The notes: generated by a model not told the origin, from the sequence alone. Counted from the stretch's first letter, positions 34,275 to 46,713 are shown. The stretch: DNA of 64,000 bases from Alligator mississippiensis (GCF_030867095.1 NC_081833.1:75583395-75647394), one strand, 5' to 3'. Made by a program: numbers and translations.

Positions 34275-35132
34275 CGGGGCGCCCACTGCCCGAAGCGAGC
34301 CTCTCGGACACCCCTTTCGAATGACGCTGATCAGGTCCCGGCGGTGACTGCAGTGGCAGGGCTCAGCTCGCGACTCTTTGCTGTGTTGGGTTGGCACTGC
34401 AACAAGGCTCAATAAGAGCCAAATTGAAGCCCCCTAAACCACCTTGGCTGAGCAAGAGTGAAAGCGTGGCAAGAATCCCTTCTCAGGAGACCTGTTCAAT
34501 GCAGGGTCACAGCTGCTGGCCCCTGGGCTGCTCGGTCCCCTGGGAACGCCAGGTACCAGCAGTGCAAATGCAGGGTTCATTTCATCTGCACCAGAGCTGG
34601 CCACGCAGCCGTCTCCTTCCTCCGCAGCACTGTATCGGGGGGTCTTGCATAGCCCGAGACATGCCCCAGACCCCACATAACTCTCCGGCGTGCGGCTGCA
34701 GTGATGTGCCGCTGTCAGAGAAGATCTCTGCAGAGCCCCCAGGCCCCTCTTGCCTGCCTTGGCTTGCCTCTCTGCGGATGCTCAGCCGAGATGCAGTTTA
34801 TATCCCCATGCCTCAGGCCATATGCAACTCATCCCCCGATGAAATTACTCTTTAAATTAAACTCCTCTCTCCAGGCTTCTGCAGTGACGCCTGTTAATTC
34901 TGCCTGGCTTTCCACGCTCTCCCACTGACTCGGTGACTTTCCTCCTGGTTTGTCTGCACGTGTGCATGTGTGTGATGGAGCAGTCCAAGCCCACATTTCG
35001 GGGACACCCATCCTCGTGGGGGTGCCTTGTACCTGGCGGTAGGTGGAGGCCTGCCCGCTGGCTCCCTTCAGCACATGTCTCCATGCCCCGGCTTTCTTGC
35101 AAATGCAGAAAAACAGCAATTAGAAAAGCACA

Positions 35133-35138
35133 AATAAA
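35133..35138 (+). terminator. ACSF3: possible ACSF3 polyadenylation signal (AATAAA)
   Basis: This is the first canonical AATAAA seen downstream of the ACSF3 stop codon, about 860 bases away. A weaker AATAAG lies near 34411. Transcript data would be needed to choose between them. Confidence 0.35.
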
Positions 35139-38100
35139 TGCAAGGAGCTCTTAATAACACTGGCATCTCTCTCACCCCCACCCCTTGCTCTGGGCCAGGG
35201 AAGTGCTTGCTGTCCTGAGAGTATGTGCCATGGGCACATACCGCTCGGGCTCTGCAGCACCATGTGCTGATCCACTCTCGGGGCGCGGGGAGCACAAAGC
35301 CCCCTTGTCCCTGCCACAGGCTTGGGTTGCACCCAGGCCCCTGGCTCGGGCTGTGCGGAGTAGGGAGCTCCATTGCTGTGCAGCAGCTTTTCTAGACAAA
35401 TGATCCCTGGGTGATCCCTCTGCACTGGAGGGGGGCAGGATCTCCAGCTGGCCCCCCATCTAGCACCAGCACCAGGGGGGAACATCAGCGGGTGGCAGAC
35501 ACGAGGCTGAAATGGCTGCTGTTGCACTGCAGGTGCGGATGCAAAGCTCGGTGCACGGGGCCCTGCAAAGAGGCACTAGGTGTCAGCTTGTCTAGGCAGC
35601 CCACAGCAGGGTGGACATAGTGCATGGGGTGGGGGCTGCTAGTGCCAGGCCGTGCCTGGGTTGGCTGGGCCTCATCTCGGGGAAGGGCACGGGCTCAAGG
35701 TGCCTCCACCCGGTGAGTTCCCAGACATCCGCCCCGGCTCTCATAGGGCTTGAACCACTTTATGCCCGCTGGCTCCCTGGCCTGCATCCCTGTCGCAACC
35801 CGCACGGTCAGTCTGCACGCTTCCAGTGTGAAATACCAGCCCCTGCGCCGAACGGGACGGCCCCCCCGCCGCAGCGTGGGCGGCGTGGCACTCACCTGCC
35901 CATCACCCGTCAGAGCTGCTGACAGCTGCCTGTGTCCCCCGCTCCCCCCCCTGCGCAGCGCAGTGCTCATTTCGGATGCGGCAGCCTGCGCGGAGCAGAC
36001 CCCGCTGAGATCTCGCACTCCGCTCTCAAATTAAAACCAGGAGCTGGGCGCCGGGGGAGCTGTGCTGCTGACAGCTCGATAAAAACCTGTTTGCCACCGT
36101 TCCCTCTCCTCTCCTCTCCTCACCTGGCTCGCGGCCTTTCATCTCGGCTGCTGGGGCTGCCTGGGTGGAGACGTGCTCTGCACCCAGGGACCCCGCGGGC
36201 CAGCGCTGTCTGCTGCGAAGCCCTCCGTGGAGGGGGCAGGGAGCCCCAGGGGCTGCCACTGCCCTCCCCTGCCCCGTGTGTGCTCCTGGAGGGGCGCGGG
36301 GGGTCCCAGGCGGTACCCATGCCCAGAGGTGCTGTGACTGTCCTGGGGATGCAGGGCATGGGGAGGCTGCATGAGACCACCGTGGAGCCATCCAGCCCCA
36401 CGCTGGAGCTGTGCAGAGGGGGGCTTGGCAGTGCCGCTCCTGATAAGTCGGAGCCTTTGCGTGCGTTTGTGTGCTCGCACACTGAATAGCTCCTCAGCAG
36501 CCCTCGGCCTCCCGGAGAGAATAGCTGGGGTGCAGGGCAGGGAGAAAAGGACCCAAGCTGCCCCTTGTCAGAGGACACGCATCTCGGGCCGTGGCAGAGC
36601 GACTGGGAACGGCTGAGCTGTCTGGGCCCCTACCTCAGCCTGAGCCCTGCATGCATGGTGCTGGTGGGCTGCAGGCTTGGGGTCACCTGCCAGGAAGAGA
36701 GGGGTGCTGGCAACCTGATGCCCAGGTATGGGATGGTGTCACCTGTGGTAGAGGGCCAGGATGTGTCCCAGCCGGCTGAGCCAAGGGAGGGGATTGCCCT
36801 GACCCCTTGCGCTGATCTGGTCGAGAGACCCTAACCCCATGACTTCCAGAGGCCACGCGCCCGATACCCCGTTGCTGTGCGTGCCTGGCGTGCAAGCACC
36901 CATCCAGGGCTTCACCCCGCCAGCCCGGGCGCCAGGTCGGCTGGGAATGCACGTGGCAGCCAAATCTGTGCCACGGCTGAGCGTGCACGTGTGCATGTGA
37001 CAGAGCCCGTGTCCGAAGGTCTCTGGGAGGACGGGCAGTGCCTGCCTGGATGGGTTCGTGTCCCTGCTTGACCTCGGGCAGGACCTGCAGCCCGGCGAGG
37101 GGAGAGAGGATTGATAGGTGCCACGCGGGAGCCTCTCAGCCGAGCTGCCGGGTCCAGAGGCGGGAGAGGGGACAGCAAACAGAGGCATCTGCCTGGCAGC
37201 TTTTCCTGGCCACATGGGAGCTGATTAGTGGCTCTGGCAATCCATCTCGGTGCCGGCCGCGCGGGCGCGGGAAGGATGGATGGCGTGCGGGAGCCCAAGT
37301 GGCAGCTCGAGGGGCCGGGCTGCGGCTGGAAAAGAGGAGCTGTCAGGCCCCTCACAGTGAAGATGATGGAGCATCCCAGCTCATCCCGGTGCCCCGGGTC
37401 CCGCCTGGGGAGGGTCTGAGGGAATGCAGCCAGCCTGTCGGAGCAGGGAGGTCGGGCCGTGCAGGGGCCTGGTGGATGACAGGACGGGATGGGAAGGACG
37501 GGACCCTTTGCACTTGCTGCGCCGGGAGCCCGCAGCTGGGATGGGCTGGGCTGGGCTGGGGTCTCTTCTCTGCCAGGCAGGGCTCCGGGGCTTTGCCTGG
37601 AGCAGGAGGGATGCCATGCAGAGGGGCATCCCTGAGCAAACCCCACAAGTGTTTATAAGGTGGGTTTGGAGATGGTGGGGGCCGGGCATGGCCCCCAGGG
37701 CCAGTTCACCTCACGCCTTGTCAACTTGCATGCATCTTGTATGCAGCATGGGGCCGCATCCGAACCCCGGGGCAGCCTGGGGTCTTGAGGAGGGAGGATG
37801 AGACCGAAGCCGAGTGGATCCGCGCTGGTGTGAGTTGCGCCAGGGCAGGTATCATGCGTCTGCTGCCTGGTCGGAGATTGCTTTTTCCTGCAGTGGCAGT
37901 AATAGCAGCCGACAGCCACTCCAGCAGCCTGCTCCCCAGACCCGCCTTGCTGTGGGGTGGACCCGTGGCCCGGGAGCCCTGTGCTGGGGAGCAACGAGCC
38001 CCCTGCTAGCAGCATCCAGGAGGATGTGTGGGTGGAGCAGGGAGCTCCTGCCATTGCAAGCATCAGGGAAGCGGGTGCAGAGAGGCCAAGATGCAGCTTG

Positions 38101-38554
38101 GCTCTGGCTGCCCCAGGGCAGCTGGTGCCAAGGCAGGAGGTCAGTGCGGGAGCAGATGTCCCAGCACCCAGCCCCGTTTCTTGACTCAGCCCGGCTTCAT
38201 TCCCCAGCCCTTCAGCTCCGCAGCCCAGGCACATCGGGCGCTGTCTCTCTCCCTTGCCAGCCTCCCATCATTGCCTCCTGGCACCTTCGCTGCCCGCGTG
38301 GCCCAGCTCAGGGAGCGACGGCTGCAGCAATACCCCAGCTTGGTGCTCGGAGAATGCACCTCGAACCCAGCCGAGTCCCGTCCCACTGCCTACCTGGCCG
38401 GGGGACCCGCAAAGCAATGAGCCTTCGCACGGTGCCCGCCTGGACCCAAGCCTGGCACCGTGCTGCTGCTGCCCGGGTGCGAGCATGCTGCGGGGGGGCA
38501 GGATGGGCTCTGAAGTCGCGTGGCGGGAGGAATGGAGCGCATCCTTTGTTAAAA

Positions 38555-38840
38555 CCTCAGTCATGCAGTAAATTTTTTAACTTACCAAATAGATCAATAT
38601 CAAATTATCATGTCTCACATTCATAACTCTTAAGCAAGCAACAATGGGGAGAGACAAGGTCACTGGAGAATAAATAGCAGCAAAAGCTCTTAATGATCTA
38701 TCATTCTCGACAGCCCGGGCACCCAGCACCCGCCCGGTGACAAGATCATTAATAAGGCTCCGCGGGAGCGCTATCGATTGCTGTGATGGATGAGCACAGG
38801 TAGCAAATACTGTAAAACACCTGGTTGTCACACACTCAAA
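38555..38840. promoter_or_regulatory. AT-rich island with 10-bp inverted TAAT repeat, candidate enhancer
   Basis: An AT-rich segment sits in very GC-rich intergenic DNA. It contains TTAATGATCT at 38690-38699 and its exact reverse complement AGATCATTAA at 38743-38752, plus AATTATCATG, GAATAAATAGC and CTATCGATTG. No repeat family is recognised. The position between ACSF3 and CDH15 would suit a distal regulatory element, but that is inference. Confidence 0.42.
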
Positions 38841-39819
38841 TGAGGAGTTTGATTCCGGCGGCGGCGGGGGCTCCTCGCCGGTTGTTTCTGCTCAGCCCGC
38901 GTGTGTCTGAAGGACCTTTCAGGGCTGGGAAATTCACGGCGGAGCCCCACACCTGCGCCCGGGGTGCAGCACTCCTGCCCTCTGCCCCCAGGCCCCAGGC
39001 ACGCAGAAAGGAGCCGAGATTGCAACAGGCTCATGACTGCTGCTCTGCTCGGTGCTTGCCAGGCCCCCACTGCCGGATGGGTCCTCGCCTGGGTACCCCA
39101 GGCCAGTGCTGCGGTCCCAGCGGGGTAGGGGGCTGCAGAAGTCCACCCAGCAAGCAGGGCGGCATCGGTGGATGGGTGCGTCTCATCCACGGCACAGGTC
39201 TTGATGGCAGTGTGGGACTGCCTTCAAGTCAGGTCCAGGCAGGGTCTCCGGCAAGGGTTGGGGCTGGCACGCCGGCCTCCCCAGCTACCTGCGCGGGACC
39301 GGGGGCATTGCAGGCTGGAGCCGGGGGCACGGGGTTATTGAGGTCTCCCTGGAGCAAGGGAGGGCCCCGTCGGCAGGTCCCCAGTCCAGTGCCCCAGGTC
39401 TTGCGTCCGTCAGCCTCGGGCTGCTGCTCCCGCTCCCCGCTGTCATGGTCCGGGTGGGTCCTGCCTGCACATCGGGCGTCTCACGGCTGGTGAAAGCAGT
39501 GGGCCAGATCTGTGCTCGGCGAGACAGGAGAGCTACCGTGGACTCGGCGCCCGTCAGACCTCGTCCTGCCGACCCGCGGTGCTGCTTGCCTTCTCCCAGG
39601 CAGCAGTGCCCGAGGAGCCCCATGCCCAGGGCCCTCTCCAAATGCCCCATCCTCCCCCATTGCAGCCCATGGCGCATCTCCTGCGACGAGCAGACCGGCA
39701 AACCACCGTGGGAAAGCGAGGGCAGCGGGGAGCCCCCGACTGCCCCCGGCCCCGCCTGGGTCTCTCCACGTGTCTCCCTCCGTCCGCCTTTGATCGGCTT
39801 GCGCTGCACGTCTGCATTG

Positions 39820-40000
39820 ACAGTCTGATCCTACGTACACAACCATTCAATTACTCTGTAATGGCTACAGGCTATTAAGTCATCAATCTACTTCATTACA
39901 GCCTGCCAGGCCTTTTCCCGGCACCATGCAATCAAAACCATTCAAACAACAGCCACCACCAAAAGTAGCATCCTTAATGCATCGGCGCTCGTTCCCTTTA
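39820..40000. promoter_or_regulatory. AT-rich island, candidate conserved enhancer
   Basis: It contains CCATTCAATTACTCTGTAAT, GGCTATTAAGTCATCAATC, CTTCATTACAGCC and CCATTCAAACAACAGCC, then TCCTTAATGCATCGG. Several TAAT/ATTA cores occur in 180 bases inside GC-rich sequence. There is no repeat or coding signal. Confidence 0.38.
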
Positions 40001-41194
40001 ATGCCCGGCTTCGCCGCTGCGAGCACCGCCGTGGTTAAGAGATGTCGGGAGGCGGACGCGGCCCGCGACGGGGGATCCCGCCGATGGGTTTGCTGCCGGG
40101 GTGGCCAGGCCTCCTGCACCCCGGGCTTCATCGAGGTTCCCGGGGGCCTCTTAAAAGCTCCTACCTGCCGTTCTCTGTGATGTTTGCTACTCGGGGAGGC
40201 CCCTAAATATGCAACAACTAAGATCTAAGGGACTAGAAATGCTAACGCAGGAGCAGGGGTACAGGGCGCTGGGTGGCACAGACCATAGCTTGCTGGTTCC
40301 TGTGCCCTGTAACCACCCCGGCCCGGTCCTGTCAGGACAAGCAGGGGTGGGCTTGCACCCCGAGCAGCAGCGGTGGGGGCAGGCGCTAGCTGGGGGTCGG
40401 CACGAGACCCTGCAACGAAGGGCAGTGGGCAAACCCCGCAGCCACGAGGCAGGGCGCATGTCACCAGGTGCCATCACAAGAGGCTCCATAGTGCGAAGGG
40501 CCACGTGTTGCACCCACGACCTCTGCATCGGACACGTGATCTCTGCCAGGGGACTCTGCACCCATCTGCTTTCCAGACCCCCCCTCGTCCTGGCCCGGTT
40601 GGAGGCACCGACGTGTCCCCTCGTCCTGCCCCGTGTGCTGTCCCGCGTCTCCAGGCACGGTGCCGGGGCCCTGGCTCTGCATCCTAGGCTCGCTCCAGGC
40701 CTGGCCAGCTCCCCCGCGCACCCCACCGCCTTGCAGGGTGAATCCCAGGCGTCCTGCTGCCTCGCGCGAGCTAGGCAGGCCGAGCGGTGCTGGCGCTGGT
40801 GCACTTTACAGCCAACATTAGCTTTTATGGCCATATAAAATCCCAAGCTCGGGTGGCTTTATGGCTGCTGCTCTGGCATTCACCAGCTGGCTTCTCTCTC
40901 TCCGGGGTGGGGTCCCTGCCTCTGCCCGCTCAGGGGCCTCTCCCTGCCCCGGTGCCCAGCTATCTGCCCTGGGGTCCATGCCCAGGAGGGGTCTTTTGTG
41001 TCTGCTAGCTCAGGCTTGCCGCCCCGTCTCCCCCCCAGGACCCTTTTGGTCAGCCTGGCGCTTTGCCACGCGAGTCGGGCTGGGCGAGTGGGAGGAGACG
41101 TGGTCTTTGCAGATCCGGTTGGTCCCAGACTAGGTGTCAAGCCCCACAAGGGAGCGGTGTGAGAGGCGTGGGGGCTGGGTGCTTGTGAGCTTAC

Positions 41195-41275
41195 ACTTAG
41201 GAGACCTGGAGCTAGCACCTGCTCTGCCACAGCTTCCCCGCATGCCCCTGGGCATGTCACTTAGCTCCGGTGCCG
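41195..41275 (+). repeat. MIR/CORE-SINE-like fragment
   Basis: TAGGAGACCTGGAGCTAGCA, CCTGCTCTGCCACAGC and CTGGGCATGTCACTTAGCTC follow 'AGGAGACCTGGGTTC..GGCTCTGCCACT..CCTTGGGCAAGTCACTTAACCTC' of MIR-type SINEs. It is old and diverged. Confidence 0.65.
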
Positions 41276-44200
41276 GGTCAGCTGCAACCTCTCTCCCCGC
41301 ATGGACGCGCCAAGGATGGCTCCTGTGTTGACTTCAGTGCGTCCGGCTCGTTGGGCAAAGTGGGGCGCGGGGTGCCACGGGGCGGTGGACAGGGAGAACG
41401 CGCTCTGCTCCGTTTCCCGCGGAGCGTGCCGTGACCCGTGTCAGCGCCGCTTTGTCAGGGCCGATTGGCTTTGATGGGTCTTGCCATGGGTCTGAGCAGC
41501 TCCTGGCCTGCCCCAGCCCCCCGAGCCCCCGCGCCGGTGGCAGGGAGCATCTGCTACCCCCGCGCCTCCTGCCATAGTGCATTAGGATCCAGCAAGGCAG
41601 CCGGAGCCTGGGGCCGGGGCCGGGGCTGACGGGGCCAGGGGGGGTCGGGGCCGCGGCTGCAGGGTGAAGCAGCGAAGGAGAAACGACCGCGCTCTCCTGC
41701 CAAGGAAATCAGACGCTCGTCAAGGGCATCGGAGGGAGGGAGACGGACAGAGACCGACAGCCCCCCTCCCTGCCGCTCTGAGCACCGACCTGCCGCCGAG
41801 TCGGGGGCTGGCGTGGGACGCTTCGGGCTGTGCCGCCTAGCAGGGCCTCTCCGAGCCCTGCTCTCCCCCTGCCCCGGGGGTCAGCGGGCAGAGCTGACCT
41901 TGCAGGGAGCAAGGCCGAGCATCCTGGGCCCGGTCGGAGACCGCCCTGGCAGGGAGGGGGGCAAGCACCGTGTCTCCCTTGGGTCCCAGCCCGCCTGTCC
42001 GGGGGGCACGGGAGCCACGGGGGCTGGCAGGACGCGGGTGGCAGTGTGGGGTCGGGGGGGTCGTTTGGTTTCTCGTCATCTCCTTGTCACGGGAGTCGGG
42101 CATATGTGGGCTGACAAGCCGGCGTCGCCACTCGCCAGGCTGCACGGCTCAGCGCCCAGCCGTGACGGCATGGGATGTGACAGCCGCGCAGGGCTCGGGG
42201 CGGCGCGGGGGCCAGCCAATGGCTTTCAAATGCTACCCGTTGCCTTCATGCCAGCCCCGAGCCAGCCAGGAGCGGGGGAGGCAGGAATCGCCCCCTCCCT
42301 GCCCGTGGAAAAGGGCAGCGACACCTCCTGACTCAGGACCCCCCAGACGCTCTCCACCGCGGGGCTCGCGGTGCGCCTGGCTGCATGTGGGGCGAGCTGG
42401 AGCATCCTGGTGCGGGTCCCTGTGTGGCTGCAGGGAGCGGGGTCTCTGGGGGGGCCTGAGCCCCCGCACCCAGCTTGGGGGGGCTCTACGCCACCCTCTC
42501 CTCGTCCTCGTCACCCCGGCTGTTGGTGCACAAGAGCCGCGGTTGTGCACCTGGGGAGCAGGGGGCTGGCTCAGCCCTGCAGAGAGGCGCCCTGGCATTG
42601 CCTGGAGCTGGCGCGTCCTGGCGCTGCGGTCTCCCCTTTGGGGAGTGGCGCCTGGCGTGGATGTGCCCCCGTGCTGGAGGGTGGGGGCCAGCTGCAATGC
42701 CAGACCTGGTGGGACTCGGCTCTTCCCAGGATCAGGCTGCGGGTCGGGGGCAGAGCAATGACATGGGAGCATCTCTTTGGCCCGGCGCTGCCAGGGATAT
42801 CAGCAGGGCAGGACCCGCCACTTCATCGGGGCTGGCTCCCCCGGCACAGAAAGCCAAGGAGAGTTGCACTGTCTAGACTAACCGAAGCAGACCTAGGTCG
42901 AGAGGACGAGCTCTGGTGGGTCCCAGTCTGATTGGGACCCGTGTGCCTTTGGTGTGGTCAGAGCCGCGCGGTGACCAGCGGCGTGTGAGCCTGGCCCGGC
43001 CCCCTGCGAGTGTGAGCGCACACCGTGTGCTTGCACGTGGGTGCTCACCAGGCCCCATTCGCTGGTACAATGCTGCCATCTGCTGCCCGCACGCCAGCAC
43101 AGTGGGCTCACCTGGGGGTGGGGTCCCCACTGCATGCTCATTGCACACTCAGGGCACCGATTGTGCGATACACTAGCTTGGCACTCACGCTAGTGCGTGG
43201 GGAGCAGCTGGAGCTTCCCCTCGTGCCCCCCGCTGTGCGGGGCAGTGCCAGGCCGGCCCGGTAGACACGAGGCTCGTGGATTTGGGGCCGCGCTCCCCGG
43301 GGAGAGGGGGCTGCGACAGCTGCAGACCCAAGTCCTTGGGGTCTGGTGCCATGGGAGGGGGTTGGAGTGGCTGCTAATTAGGCCCGGTCTCATTTAGTAT
43401 CTGGGCTCCTGGGGAGAGGCCAGCGTGGGGGTGAGAAGCTGGCCTGGGGGGCGTTGAGAGGCAAGTCCGACCAGGCACCGGGCAGTGCCCCGGCCCGAGG
43501 GTGGGTCTTGGGTTTCAGTGGCTGGTGCCCGTGGGGTTTTCTGGTGTCCTTCGAGCTTTCCGAGCCACTCGGCGTGGCGGGAACTCCAGCCACGGGGCCG
43601 GGACAGACCCCAGTGTAACGGGTTTTGTGTGCGGAGGTGTCCTACCCTGGGATTCGGAGGGGCAGACAGGCAGGTAGCCCGGGGCTGCAGCTATTCAGCA
43701 CCTCACCGCTGGGCGAGGGGAGCAGGCCTTGTTCAGCCCCTGCCCTGGCCTGGCCTGCGTGCAGACAGACGGCTCCTGACCCAGGGAACTTGCACCGGGG
43801 CCTTCTTAATCCTCGTTTTTCCTGGGGGGTCTAGCAGGGAACCTGGGCGCAGGGTGAAGACCGGTCCCCCCGGGCCGGGGCGAGAGCCCCCATGCAGGAA
43901 GCCTGGGCTAGACGCAGTCATCCCCGTGCGGAGCTGCGTTGCTGAGTTGCTTCTGTTCAGGATGTGCAGGAGCTCCGGGCAGGTGCGGGGCGTCTGCCTG
44001 AGTCTGCCGACAGCCGCGGCCCGTTGAGCGGCAGGGCACAGCACCCCCGTCCCATCCCACCTCCCCGGGGGCATAGGCAGGAAGGCACGCAGAGCCCCCG
44101 AGGCTTATCCCACCATGCCTTCCCCTCCCCGGGCCGAGGTGCAATGGGACGGGGGACCCGCAATGGTGCAGGCGGGGGTGTCAGCCCTGTGCCGGGAGCT

Positions 44201-44844
44201 GCAGGGAGTCTCGGCACTCCCTGCCTCAGCTGCGCCACGCCGGGACATGCCCTCCAGCGCAGCGTGGGGCCGAAGGGCCCTGGGTGCCATCTGCAAAGCG
44301 TCTGCTGCATGGGGGGGTCCCAGGGCAAGGAGGGGAGGGGAGGGGTGCCACGACCCAGCTGCTCTCAGCGAGCCCTCGGGCAGGGGCACCCCCTGTGCAG
44401 CTGAGTGTGTGCCATGACAGCCACCGCGTGCGGCTGGTGCCGCTGCGCCTGCCTTGGCCCCCTTCCAGCGCCCTGCGAGCGGACAGATGGCACCCGCACC
44501 TGCGCGGCGCTTGGCAATCTGGAGAGCAGGCAGCGGGGGGGGCTGCCGGCAGCCTGCCCAGGGAAAGGGCAGCGCGGTCCGTGCCAGGGCAGGGCTGAGC
44601 TCCAATCCTGGCATAGGTGGCACCCCTGTAGGCCACGAGCTGGTGCTGGGGTGTCTGCTGGCTGCACCCAGGGCTGTCCGGGGGAGTGGGAAAGGGCGCT
44701 GCCCTCCCGGGCACCAACACCTTAGGGTCACCCCTTCGAGCACATGAGCTGCAGGGAGATCTGGGAAGTGTGAGTGCAATCCCCATGCACTGGGCTGGGG
44801 GGTGTGCAAATGTGAGTACACCCAGAGAACAACAGGGGAGTGGA

Positions 44845-45198
44845 GGCATGAGTGTACAATGTGTGTGTGCAGGTGTGGGTGTAATGTGTACATGCAGGCA
44901 TGAGTGTGCCATGTGTATGTGCAAGTGTCACCATGCAGTGTGTGCATGCAGGTGTACGTGTAATGTGTATGTGCAGGCATGAGAATGCAATGTGTGTGTG
45001 TGTGTGTGCAGGCATGAGTGCGCAATGTATGTGTGCAGGTGTGGGTGTGCCATGTGTACATGCAGGTGTGAGTACACAAAGTGTGTGCAAGTGTGGGTGT
45101 AATGTGTACATGCATTGTGTGTGTGCATGTGTGCAGATGTGGGTGCAATGTGTATGTCCAGGCATGAGTGTGCAGTGTGCGCATGCAGGTGTGAGCCC
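44845..45198 (+). repeat. TG-rich minisatellite, ~26-bp unit, about 13 copies
   Basis: Units begin GCAGGCATGAGTGTG or GCAGGTGTGGGTGT and end near ATGTGTACAT, recurring every 25-27 bases (for example at 44892, 44947, 44972, 45009, 45036, 45063, 45134 and 45159). The array yields long Cys/Val- or His/Thr-rich open frames on both strands. These are by-products of the repeat. Confidence 0.85.
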
Positions 45199-46487
45199 GC
45201 CTGGGGCGCAGCAGGCGTGTGCTGGGAGGCGTGCACTCAGCATGCAGTGGCTGTGTGCGTGCATGCACCCGCAGCACAACAGAGGGGTGTGTGCCCGTGT
45301 GTGCAGACGTGTGCCAGCCCCAGAGCTCCACCTCTCCTGCTCCGTGCCCGCCACGCACGCTCCGGGTGTGCTCAGAGCAGCCGCGTGGGGCTCACTTCCC
45401 TTCGAGCACACCCATGTCTCGCTCACTTGCTGCGGGGGTCCGCGCTGCGCCCCCGGCCTGTCCCCCAGGCTCAGGCATCCAGGGCGGAGCAGCTGGCGGG
45501 GCCGGGGGGCTTGGGAAGCTCGATGCAAGATTCCTCACGCGTCCTTCCCGGCGGGGTGGGGGGGTCCCGGCGCGACGCCCGGGGACAGCTGCCACATTCC
45601 TGCCGAGTGCGGGGCCTCCCCCGGCACCTCCCCGCGGCCTCTGGAAGGGGCAGAGGGACCCCAGGAGGCTGCGGCATGGGGTCAGGGCCGGGGAGCTGGG
45701 TGCAGAGAGGTGGGGGGTCAGGGGGGTGGGGGGAAGATGCTCCAGGCACCAAACCACAGAGGCTTCAGCTCTGTGCTGCACCCACGCAGCTCTGCCACCT
45801 GTCCTGGCCCCCGCGGGCAGCCTCCAGCCACTCCTGGAGCCCGGGCAGCAGCTGTTGCAAAGCATCCCTCGCCTGCCAGCGGCCGAGGCCCAGCCGGTAG
45901 CACGGAGCTGCTGCCCGGCCAAGCCCCGCGTGCCCCACCGTCCTGCGGGCACCCTGCTCCGCACACGCGGCAGCCGGCCCCAAGCAGGGCACCTCCCGGG
46001 GGCTTTTCCTGCATCCCCTGCGGGGCAGGGACTGGCACAGCTGAGCGAGGCGGGTGCAGGATGGCTCCGCTCTGGGGGCGTTGTCGTCTCCACGGGTCTG
46101 GGGGGGATAGCTCAGGGCAGTCATCGTTCAGCCTGGATCCTTGCCCCGGGCTGAGCCACCCCCTCGGTGGTGGCTGCCCTGGTGCTTTGCCGGGGGTCCA
46201 GCCCAGCCCCCACGCCCCCAGGCCTGCAACCAGGCATGGGGCACGGGCAGCCGCGTGCATGCCCCGTAGCTCATAGAGGAGCTGCATTAGCCCACCCCAA
46301 CGGGCTCACGGCCTGCCCCTGCCCGGGCGCCAGCTCAGCCGCGGGGAAGGCAGATGGGGGAAGAGCCCCAAGGCTTCCCCAGGCAGGGTGGGAGGTGGAG
46401 GGAGCTGGCAGGCAGAGGGTTAACCGGTGCATTCCCCCTCGCAGCCCCCCCAGGGTCGGGGGCCTGGGATATGTGACCTGTGTAATG

Positions 46488-46600
46488 GGGACAGCTGCTC
46501 CGGCCCCCCCGCCTGATCCCCGGCCTCCGCACTCACCGCACATGTGCTGTCACTCAGCCAGGCTCCAGTTTTATTTTAGCTCCGCTCCAGCGCCTGGTTC
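46488..46600 (+). promoter_or_regulatory. CDH15: probable CDH15 promoter with E-boxes
   Basis: Upstream of the CDH15 ATG lie CAGCTG at 46492-46497, the preferred MyoD/myogenin E-box, and the palindrome CACATGTG at 46539-46546. A TATA-like TTTTATTTTA is at 46569-46578. M-cadherin is a myogenic gene, so E-boxes at this place fit. The start site itself is not visible. Confidence 0.45.
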
Positions 46601-46659
46601 CCACTCCCAGCCCGACGGTCCCTGCCCGCGGCACCGACCAGCCCCGCGGCCGCCCCGCC

Positions 46660-46713
46660 ATGGACAGCGCTCTCCTGCTCGCCCTCTGCCTCCTGCCGCC
46701 CCTCTGGGCTCAG
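46660..46713 (+). CDS. CDH15: CDH15 exon 1, signal peptide
   Basis: [18 protein letters not shown]: one acidic residue then a leucine-rich hydrophobic run, a typical signal peptide, aligned with human MDAAFLLVLGLL. Donor GTAAGG begins at 46714. The phase is 0. Confidence 0.93.

Larger units (their letters stand above)
34275..46659. other. ACSF3-CDH15 intergenic region (includes the ACSF3 3'UTR)
   Basis: The 12.4 kb between the ACSF3 stop and the CDH15 start holds the ACSF3 3'UTR (end uncertain), two AT-rich enhancer candidates (38555 and 39820), a MIR-like fragment (41195), and a TG-rich minisatellite (44845). Homopolymer G/C-rich low-complexity DNA is common. Long open frames here, such as 417 residues on the minus strand at 44105-45358, fall on the minisatellite or on GC-rich DNA and are not considered genes. 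The human interval carries long non-coding RNAs, but nothing comparable can be identified from sequence alone. Confidence 0.75.

Noticed and set aside
37535-37565. GGGCTGGGCTGGGCTGG run as a G-quadruplex or telomere-like element
   Set aside because: Only four short units in a generally G-rich region. Such runs are common here and nothing else marks it.
44105-45358. 417-residue minus-strand frame rich in His-Thr repeats, and the 458-residue Cys-Val-rich plus-strand frame at 44900-46276
   Set aside because: Both are generated by the TG-rich minisatellite and have no start context, family similarity or splice signals.
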